The notes below the pieces were generated by a model. The model saw nothing but the letters and a program-made list of their open reading frames with translations, did no database searches and was not told the DNA's origin. Source: Alphaproteobacteria bacterium UBA7314 (GTDB lineage Bacteria > Pseudomonadota > Alphaproteobacteria > MPNO01 > UBA830). From it: a stretch of DNA of 20,011 bases. The stretch spans positions 1-20,011 of the forward strand of contig DKQG01000049.1 in the NCBI GenBank assembly GCA_002471575.1. The letters are read 5' to 3'. This document shows positions 14,096 to 20,011 of the stretch, one piece after another. The first letter of the stretch is position 1. Each line of letters starts with the position of its first letter. A program made the position numbers and the translations under genes.

Positions 14096-15517
14096 ATGTC
14101 GATGCCATCCGAAGCAAACACTTCTGTACCGGGTTCTGATCACAACAAAACCCTCGATCGGGATCTTCGGGGATATCTGGATACAAATGCAGATCTGCTG
14201 ACGGTGATCGAGAAACCGGTGTCGATCGACGATATCGGTGCCCTATCTGCACAATCCGAAGGCCCGATCCTTTTCGAGAACATCACTGAGTATCCGGACT
14301 TCCGGCTGTGCGACATCTTGGTTAAACATCGCTGGTCGCAATGCCGGGCTCTGGGCGTGGCGAAAGAGGATTATCTGCACACGCTAGCTCATCGCCTACG
14401 AAAGCCGCCGCGGGGTTTTGTCGACGTGGCGTCGGGCCCGGTGAAAGAGGTTGTCTATACGGGCGACGATGTCGACTGGCTGAAACTGCCTGCGCCGGTG
14501 CACTCCACGCAAGAGGGACAGCGGTATATTTCGGCGATGAACATCGTGAAGGATCCGAAAACCGGTTTCTACAATTCATCCCATGCAGGGACTACGCCGG
14601 TTGGCCCTCGTCACGGTTTCATAAGTTTCGCAACGCCTCATACGCACATCATCATGCAGAAGTACCGGGACATGGGTATCAAGGAAATGCCGATCGCTAT
14701 CGTGTTCGGTGTCCATCCGGCATACGAGATCATGGCCAATTTCTCCGGGATGCACATGGATATATGGGGCGAGATGGAAATGGTTGGCACGATCATGGAT
14801 CAAGACATAGAGATGGTGCCTTGCGAGACCATTGATCTTCGTGTGCCGGCGCATGCCGAAATCGTCGTCGAGGGTGTGGTCGATGTTTCGCAGACTTTCG
14901 ATGTCGGGGGTGTCAATGCGCCGACCGGATATTTCCTCCCCAAGGAGCAGAATATCCCGCGGATCGACCTGACGGCGATTACGATGAGGTCGGGAAAACC
15001 GATCTATCGCAATCACCAGACCGTGCCGGACACTGATCACCAACCGCTGCCCCGGCTCTGCCACGAAGCGGTCCTGTATAACCGGATCAGCGAAATCGGT
15101 CTCAAAGTGCATGACGTGCGGTTCCCGACCTGGGGCGCAGCGGTAAGCTGTATTATCCAAGTGGATTACCCGCGTCCTGGCTTCGTCAACGACGCTCTGA
15201 TGCAGACCATGGGGTCGCCCTGGCTGAATACCAAGATGGTGGTGGCAGTCAGCCCCGACACGGATATCAATGATCCTGGCGAAGTCTATCGCGCGATGGC
15301 GACCCGGGTAGACCCGTCGCGTGACATGTTCGTCGTACCGGGCACGCGTGGCTCGCTTTACGAGCCCTCCGGCGAACTGATTCCGGGGCATGAACCCTGG
15401 CGCGTAGTCGGCAAGGTCGGTATCGACGCCACCGCAAAGCCGCACCGCGGCGGGGCCGATTTTCAGGAAGCGTTCCCCGTCAACTGGGGCAAGGTAAAAT
15501 TGGAGGATTATCTGTAA
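14096..15517 (+). CDS. UbiD-family protein lacking the canonical catalytic Arg/Glu residues
   Basis: A 473-residue (from ATG 14096) member of the UbiD prenyl-FMN decarboxylase family. The second ATG, 14102, has better spacing to the GGAG at 14091-14094 and is the likely start. Family hallmarks are N160 in DPKTGFYN, H182/H184, E226 in WGEMEMVGT, the PAHAEIVVEG strand (251-260), PDTDHQPLPRL and the terminal KLEDYL. By alignment to the family, the Arg five residues after the metal-binding Asn is Gly165, and the EGPFGE motif carrying both catalytic Glu reads VGGVNA (V270, A275). The C-terminal KGHPLDP motif is also altered (RGSLYEP). It overlaps the AhpD-like gene by 1 bp. It may bind the cofactor yet catalyse something other than standard decarboxylation. 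Confidence 0.9.
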   Translation: MSMPSEANTSVPGSDHNKTLDRDLRGYLDTNADLLTVIEKPVSIDDIGALSAQSEGPILFENITEYPDFRLCDILVKHRWSQCRALGVAKEDYLHTLAHRLRKPPRGFVDVASGPVKEVVYTGDDVDWLKLPAPVHSTQEGQRYISAMNIVKDPKTGFYNSSHAGTTPVGPRHGFISFATPHTHIIMQKYRDMGIKEMPIAIVFGVHPAYEIMANFSGMHMDIWGEMEMVGTIMDQDIEMVPCETIDLRVPAHAEIVVEGVVDVSQTFDVGGVNAPTGYFLPKEQNIPRIDLTAITMRSGKPIYRNHQTVPDTDHQPLPRLCHEAVLYNRISEIGLKVHDVRFPTWGAAVSCIIQVDYPRPGFVNDALMQTMGSPWLNTKMVVAVSPDTDINDPGEVYRAMATRVDPSRDMFVVPGTRGSLYEPSGELIPGHEPWRVVGKVGIDATAKPHRGGADFQEAFPVNWGKVKLEDYL

Positions 15518-16116
15518 TGGCCGAAGAGACGCCGTTCATACCCTATGCCGACCGCGATGCGCTGCCGGATCAGCTGAAAGCGCCGCTAGAAGCTTACGAG
15601 GCGCGCATGGGCTTTATGCCCAACGCGCTCAAACTCTATATGCATAGGCCGGAACTGTTGGCCTGCCTTGTGCAGCTCAACAACACCGTTATGCGGGATG
15701 AGAGCAGTCATCTTGACGCCGGCCTGAAGCGGCGGATTTCCGCTATCTGCAGTTTCCTTAATAAAAGCGCATACTGCGTTGCCCACAACACTAACACACT
15801 GATGAACGAGGATCGCGGCGACGAGGAAGGCTGGGGATTTTCCGCGCAAGACGTCGCGAAACTCCTCGATCCGGCCTACGCGCCGAACGATCCCGCCGAG
15901 AAAGCGGCAATCGAATACGCCAAGGCTGCCAGCCTCAATCATTCGAACGTACCACGGCCGGTGCTTGAAAGCCTGGCCGAGCATATGACGCCACCGCAGA
16001 TAGTGGAGCTTGCCTGCGTGGTCGGGTTTTGGGCGATGTACAATTCGATTCACGAAGCCCTAGATGTTCCGATCGAGGAAACCCTGCAGGGCAATGCGGC
16101 CTTTCTCTGCGCATGA
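15517..16116 (+). CDS. AhpD/carboxymuconolactone decarboxylase-like protein
   Basis: A 199-residue all-helical protein of the AhpD/CMD superfamily, resembling peroxidase-related family members. The usual CxxC-x2-H active site appears as SAYCVAH (S84, C87, H90), so the first cysteine is missing and normal AhpD disulfide chemistry is unlikely. Stop and start are fused as TAATG with the UbiD-like gene, and its own stop overlaps the MarR start by 4 bp, so it is tightly coupled to both. Its role may be hydrolase- or decarboxylase-like on a pathway intermediate; unknown. Confidence 0.85.
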   Translation: MAEETPFIPYADRDALPDQLKAPLEAYEARMGFMPNALKLYMHRPELLACLVQLNNTVMRDESSHLDAGLKRRISAICSFLNKSAYCVAHNTNTLMNEDRGDEEGWGFSAQDVAKLLDPAYAPNDPAEKAAIEYAKAASLNHSNVPRPVLESLAEHMTPPQIVELACVVGFWAMYNSIHEALDVPIEETLQGNAAFLCA

Positions 16117-16631
16117 CGAAAAAGAAACTGCCGGTGTCGGTTTCCAGGCCGGAACTGCTGGACGCGGACGGACGGGATCAAGCTTTCCGCACACTCGTAT
16201 ACGATCTTCTGTCGTTGGGGGCGCGGATGCAGGAGGTCCGTGACCGGCTGGCGAAGGTCATCGACGTCACCGGTCCGCAATACGCTATCCTAATGGCTGT
16301 TGCCCACATGCAAGACGATGAAGGCGGCGCCGGTGTGCGCGCTGTCGCCCGCCGGCTACATGTCAGTGGCCCCTTCATCACCGCGCAGGTGAACTTGCTC
16401 GTGAAAGCCAATCTGGTTGCCAAACACCCCAATCCGGAGGACGGACGGGGCGTGTCCCTGCGGCTGACGGAACAAGGAGAAGCACAGCTCGAAGCAATGG
16501 CACCGGAGATCCAACGGGCTAATGACACGTTTTTCGGATCACTCTCGGTGGAGGATTTTCGTTCTCTCGCAGAAATAGTGGCACGGTTGGAGGCGAGTAC
16601 CGAACTGGCGGTGAGGACGCCCGCTGACTAA
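16113..16631 (+). CDS. MarR family transcriptional regulator
   Basis: A 172-residue winged-helix repressor of the MarR family. The start ATG 16113 overlaps the AhpD-like stop (ATGA). The DNA-binding part spans VTGPQYAILMAVAHM, the recognition region VRAVARRLHVSGPFIT, and the wing NPEDGRGVSLRLTEQGE, followed by C-terminal dimerisation helices. MarR proteins usually bind AT-rich palindromes and release them on binding phenolic ligands. Two near-identical palindromes in the window (11093-11115 and 14062-14082) are its probable targets, giving autoregulation plus control of the EthD gene; this assignment is inference. Confidence 0.92.
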   Translation: MTKKKLPVSVSRPELLDADGRDQAFRTLVYDLLSLGARMQEVRDRLAKVIDVTGPQYAILMAVAHMQDDEGGAGVRAVARRLHVSGPFITAQVNLLVKANLVAKHPNPEDGRGVSLRLTEQGEAQLEAMAPEIQRANDTFFGSLSVEDFRSLAEIVARLEASTELAVRTPAD

Positions 16632-16640
16632 ACTCGGACG

Positions 16641-17585
16641 ATGGAATACACGCTACTTGGACGAACCGGGCTCAAGGTCAGTGTTGCCGGTCTTGGGTGT
16701 GGCGGCAACAGCAAGATCGGGAGGGGCAAGGGTCAGTCCACGGAAGATTCGGTGAATCTCATCCGTCACGCGATGGACCTCGGCGTCAACTTTTTCGATA
16801 CAGCGGAAGCCTACGGCACTGAGCGATTGGTGGGGCAAGCGATTAGGGCAATTCCCCGGGAACAGGTGGTCGTATCGACAAAGTATCTTGCAGCCGGGGT
16901 CTCGGCGGACCGTATTGCTACCGCCATCGATACGTCGCTTCGCGAGCTAGATACCGACTATATCGATGTCTTTCATTTGCACGGCGTGAAACCGCGGGAC
17001 TACGACCACGCGATTAATGTGCTTGCGCCGGAACTATTGCGCGCGCGCGGCGCCGGAAAAATTCGCTTTCTCGGCATAACGGAGACGTCACCAAACGATT
17101 ACGGTCAGACCATGCTACAGCGGGCCGTGAACGACGATTGCTGGGATGTGATGATGCCGGGCTTCAACATGATGCATCAGGTTGCGCGCACGGCGGTGCT
17201 TCCGCGGACTATGGATCGTGGTATCGGTACGTTGATGATGTTTGTCGTGCGTAATATTTTCAGCGTTCCGGGCAGACTGCAGGCGACGATGACCGAACTC
17301 GCGGCTAATGGACAATTACCTGGCTGGCTTGTTGACACCCAGGAACCCCTCGGGTTTTTGGTGCGCGAAGGTGGTGCCGAAAACGTCATCGACGCGGCCT
17401 ATCGTTACGTGCGCCACGAGCCCGGGGCAGATGTGGTGTTGTTTGGTACCAGCCAGATTGAACACTTGGAGTCCAATATCGCTTCGATCCTGAAGCCGCC
17501 CTTGCCGCCGGAAGATACAGCCATGCTTGCCGAGCTATTCGAGCATCTTAAGGGGGTCGGACTGGATCTGCCCGGACCGGTTTAA
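16641..17585 (+). CDS. Aldo/keto reductase
   Basis: A 314-residue aldo/keto reductase with TIM-barrel fold, using NADPH to reduce aldehydes or ketones. The N-terminal LGRTGLKVSVAGLGCGG is typical. The catalytic tetrad is visible as D53 and Y58 in FFDTAEAYG, K81 in VVVSTKY and H114 in DVFHLHG. It starts 9 bp after the MarR stop, so it is probably cotranscribed with the UbiD-AhpD-MarR genes. A role in handling an aldehyde intermediate of the pathway is plausible but not shown. Confidence 0.9.
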   Translation: MEYTLLGRTGLKVSVAGLGCGGNSKIGRGKGQSTEDSVNLIRHAMDLGVNFFDTAEAYGTERLVGQAIRAIPREQVVVSTKYLAAGVSADRIATAIDTSLRELDTDYIDVFHLHGVKPRDYDHAINVLAPELLRARGAGKIRFLGITETSPNDYGQTMLQRAVNDDCWDVMMPGFNMMHQVARTAVLPRTMDRGIGTLMMFVVRNIFSVPGRLQATMTELAANGQLPGWLVDTQEPLGFLVREGGAENVIDAAYRYVRHEPGADVVLFGTSQIEHLESNIASILKPPLPPEDTAMLAELFEHLKGVGLDLPGPV

Positions 17586-17615
17586 GTCCGCAACGTTTTG
17601 ACAGAAAAGCCTGCC

Positions 17616-18809
17616 ATGTCATCCGAGACGCCGCCGTCGCAATTGCCTTTGATCGTGTGTCTTGGTCTGGTGGCCGCCTTGGCGCCGCTCTCGATCGATA
17701 TGTACCTGCCGTCTTTCCCGACGATCCGCGAGGAATTCGCAACTACCGCCTCGCACGTACAGCTGACGCTCAGCGGTTACATGCTAGGTTTCACACTGGG
17801 ACAGCTTGGATATGGTCCCTTGTCTGACCGGTTCGGCCGCCGCCCTGTCCTGTTGTCAGGCATTGTTCTGTTCATCGTGATGACGATCCTGTGCGCTACC
17901 GCAAGCAGCATCGAAAGTCTCTCCGTCTACCGCTTTTTACAGGCCGTCGGCGGTGCCGCGGGAACCGTTTTGTCGAGGGCGATCATCCGCGACCAGTTTT
18001 CAGGCACTTACATGGCACGTGCGATGTCGTTGATGCTGATGTTTATTCTGCTGGCGCCGATGATCTCGCCCGTAATCGGCGGGTATCTGTTAGTCTGGAT
18101 CGGTTGGCGGGCAATCTTCTGGACGCTTGTAATCTGCGGTGTCCTCGCGATCGTCGTGGTAATGATCGGTGTTCCCGAGAGCCTACCGCTAGGGCGCCGG
18201 TCCCAGCCCGGCATTCGCCCGTTGTTGCGAGGATACGGCAGGGTCCTGACACATCGTCAGGCCCTAGGGTATGTGCTGTCGGGGGGGGTCTCATTTGGCG
18301 CGTTATTCGCATTTCTGTCGGGCGCGCCATTTGTGTTTATCGAATTCTACGGCGTTGCACCTGAACATTTGGGATATATCTTCACGCTGAACGTGATCGG
18401 CGTGCTCGCAGGCGGCTGGCTGAATAGCAAGCTTGTGATTAGCCAAGGTGTCCGGGAGATGATGAAGATAGGTGTTTGGCTTCTGGTGGCCGGCGCTGCG
18501 ATCCTGTTCGTCCTGATCTATACCGATGTGTGGGGTGTCTGGGGCGTTGTCGCGGGAATTGTCGTCTTTACGCTACCGCTGAACGTAATAAACGCGAATG
18601 CGGCGGCGGGCGCCTTAGAGTATTTTCCTGACAACGCCGGAACTGCATCTGCAGTGGTCGGGTCGGTGCGCTACGGGTGCGGGGCAGTGTCCGGTGTCTG
18701 CGTCGGCGTGCTTCACGACGGTACGGCGTTGCCCATGGGAATTGTGATCCTAGGGTGTTCGGCGCTCAGTATTCTGTTTCTGAGCGCGATGCTACGCCGG
18801 GAAGATTAA
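17616..18809 (+). CDS. Bcr/CflA-type MFS drug/solute transporter
   Basis: A 397-residue MFS carrier of the Bcr/CflA subfamily. The hallmark LAPLSIDMYLPSFPTI begins the first helix, and motif A reads GPLSDRFGRRPV. It has about twelve hydrophobic segments. ATG 17616 is preferred; a TTG at 17598 would add six residues. It follows the aldo/keto reductase by 30 bp and is likely in the same operon. The family exports drugs and metabolites, so it may expel a toxic substrate or intermediate. It ends 6 bp from the convergent PhyH-type gene. Confidence 0.92.
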   Translation: MSSETPPSQLPLIVCLGLVAALAPLSIDMYLPSFPTIREEFATTASHVQLTLSGYMLGFTLGQLGYGPLSDRFGRRPVLLSGIVLFIVMTILCATASSIESLSVYRFLQAVGGAAGTVLSRAIIRDQFSGTYMARAMSLMLMFILLAPMISPVIGGYLLVWIGWRAIFWTLVICGVLAIVVVMIGVPESLPLGRRSQPGIRPLLRGYGRVLTHRQALGYVLSGGVSFGALFAFLSGAPFVFIEFYGVAPEHLGYIFTLNVIGVLAGGWLNSKLVISQGVREMMKIGVWLLVAGAAILFVLIYTDVWGVWGVVAGIVVFTLPLNVINANAAAGALEYFPDNAGTASAVVGSVRYGCGAVSGVCVGVLHDGTALPMGIVILGCSALSILFLSAMLRRED

Positions 18810-18815
18810 TCCCCC

Positions 18816-19649
18816 TCAGGAGGCCTGCGGCCACACCTGCGGGCACTCATCGGAAATCCTGCTCAGTGGCTCGCCGTCGTCGAGAGTACGTTCGAATATC
18901 AGCGGTGCGTCAGACCGGTTTTTCCAGAGGATATCGTCACCGGCAAAACGGAGCGACAGTGCGCGCCGAGTTATGTCCGTGCTGGCATTGCCGGACGAAG
19001 AGTGCAGCGTCAATCCGTGAAATACCAGAATATCACCGGGATCGGTTTCAAGTAGGACGGTGGGATAATCTTCTGGATTGTTGTCTATATCCGGTACCGT
19101 CGCGATCAGGTTGTCGCGGTTGAAGCTGTCGACCGGTTTGTTTTCACCGATTTTAACTGGCCGATAAAGTTTTCCCCATTTGTGCGAACCCTTGGCGAAT
19201 TTCAGCGCACCGGTGTCTTCGCGGGTCGGGTCGAGGGCAAACCAGATGCTGGCCAAATCGTATCCGTCGATAGAAAAATATGGCATGTCGTGATGCCAGT
19301 ATGTCGGCGCTGGGGCGCCAGGCTCCTTGATGAGTAGATGTTCGTCGTACAGATCGATCCGTGTCGCGCCAAGAATCTCGGCGGCAATCTGTGACAACGG
19401 GCTGTCGAACAGGAACTTTTTGAAAGGCTCGAACCTGTTGAAAAGTCGGTGATCGGTGTAATATCGGGGCGCACCTTCTGGGCCGTAGCTTTTGGAAAAC
19501 TCACCGGGAGAAGCAACTGCTTGTTCAAACCCTTCAGCTAAAAGGTCGAGCCAATCCTTAGACAAGACACCCCGCAAACGTATTGCACCGTCTTTGTGAA
19601 AAGCGTCGATGTCTTCGTCGCCAACCAGCCGTTCCAGAGTTTCCGACAT
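18816..19649 (-). CDS. Phytanoyl-CoA dioxygenase (PhyH) family protein
   Basis: A 277-residue Fe(II)/2-oxoglutarate-dependent dioxygenase of the PhyH family. The iron-binding facial triad is H119 and D121 in WHHDMPY and H216 in HGLTLHSSSGN; the 2-oxoglutarate-binding Arg lies in RRALSLRF (228-229). ATG 19649 was chosen over the longer frame from 19754 because AGGGG lies six bases upstream and the family sequence begins there. It is convergent with the MFS gene. It probably hydroxylates a small carboxylate or related metabolite; the substrate is unknown, and a part in the neighbouring pathway is only suggested by location. Confidence 0.9.
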   Translation of the reverse strand: MSETLERLVGDEDIDAFHKDGAIRLRGVLSKDWLDLLAEGFEQAVASPGEFSKSYGPEGAPRYYTDHRLFNRFEPFKKFLFDSPLSQIAAEILGATRIDLYDEHLLIKEPGAPAPTYWHHDMPYFSIDGYDLASIWFALDPTREDTGALKFAKGSHKWGKLYRPVKIGENKPVDSFNRDNLIATVPDIDNNPEDYPTVLLETDPGDILVFHGLTLHSSSGNASTDITRRALSLRFAGDDILWKNRSDAPLIFERTLDDGEPLSRISDECPQVWPQAS

Positions 19650-19777
19650 TCGAACCCCTATCTTAACCTTCGACGCATTTTGCCCCATGCGTGGTCCGAG
19701 TTCAATAAATGGGTGATGGCCACCATTTGTTGCTGTCGGATAGCGTTTAAGCAAGCTGGATAAGACCCACCGCGCCT

Positions 19778-20011
19778 ACGACCCTCTGCTGCACATCTCT
19801 AGTGCTTTATCTGGTGACGTTAATGACCGTCGGAGCGGTGCTGCCGGCGTTGATGCGATATGAAAGATGACGAATGTGTAACCCGGTTGGCCCGGCGGGG
19901 TCTATTCCGCCGGTTATGTGCTTGTGGTGCCGCTTCTACTGCCGCCTAAAGATCGGGCCCCGCCAAAAGCCGTCATCGATTTAACGACCGAGCGGATCCA
20001 AAACAGGTTTT
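19778..20011 (+). pseudogene. Decayed MFS transporter N-terminus, cut by the right edge
   Basis: Two frames together look like the first two helices of an MFS carrier. From about 19778 one frame reads LVLYLVTLMTVGAVLPALM and then hits TGA near 19871. A second frame, with an in-frame TAA just upstream, reads GWPGGVYSAGYVLVVPLLL and continues open to the edge. The GWxGG...GY segment parallels that of the intact MFS gene at 7545. A frameshift plus stop therefore interrupts the gene. No clear start codon or ribosome binding site was found. Confidence 0.55.

Noticed and set aside
14576..15445. 289-codon open frame antisense to the UbiD-like gene
   Set aside because: It lies fully inside a clearly recognisable gene; the composition is His/Arg-rich as expected for an antisense shadow of GC-rich coding DNA, and no domain is seen.
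18810..18823. Terminator hairpin between the convergent MFS and PhyH genes
   Set aside because: Only a CCTC-AG-GAGG four-base stem is visible, with no T-run; too weak to call.

Overview
This 20 kb window reads like an accessory catabolic region of a Gram-negative bacterium, most likely an alphaproteobacterium. That assignment is an inference from the mix of gene families (DUF2848, EthD, NIPSNAP, a VanA-type Rieske oxygenase, PhyH-type dioxygenase, many MFS carriers) and the moderately GC-rich coding sequence. No rRNA, tRNA, CRISPR array, transposase or phage gene was seen.

Left block (about 300-2807, minus strand): a compact three-gene operon encodes a DUF2848 protein, a small cupin and an amidase-signature hydrolase. 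A divergent operon of seven tightly overlapping genes follows on the plus strand (2966-8762): a small membrane protein, two tandem paralogous MFS carriers, a NUDIX hydrolase, a peculiar 118-residue ORF that looks like the N-terminus of a GNAT acetyltransferase joined to the C-terminus of a UbiD decarboxylase, a quinone-oxidoreductase-type dehydrogenase and a third MFS carrier.

Middle block (8763-12108): this stretch is partly eroded. It holds a plus-strand reading frame with two in-frame stops and no recognised family, an Old Yellow Enzyme-type flavin oxidoreductase and an EthD-domain protein on the minus strand, and a heavily decayed Fpg/MutM-family DNA glycosylase pseudogene.

Right block (12109-18809, plus strand): a double-NIPSNAP protein, a VanA-like Rieske oxygenase, and a five-gene cluster of UbiD-like enzyme, AhpD/CMD-like protein, MarR regulator, aldo/keto reductase and Bcr/CflA-type MFS carrier. 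A PhyH-type dioxygenase lies convergently at the end, and a decayed MFS gene runs off the right edge.

How the parts may work together: the EthD gene (with OYE possibly downstream of it) and the UbiD-AhpD-MarR cluster share a nearly identical 23-bp palindromic element at the same distance from a TTGACA box. This suggests one MarR-controlled regulon. The oxygenase, flavin reductase, UbiD-like enzyme, EthD/NIPSNAP/CMD accessory proteins and carriers look like a pathway for uptake and breakdown of an aromatic or heterocyclic compound; the substrate cannot be read from the sequence. The most unusual element is the UbiD homologue. It keeps the UbiD fold signatures, but by alignment to the well-known family motifs it lacks the Arg-Glu-Glu catalytic residues of prenyl-FMN decarboxylases.
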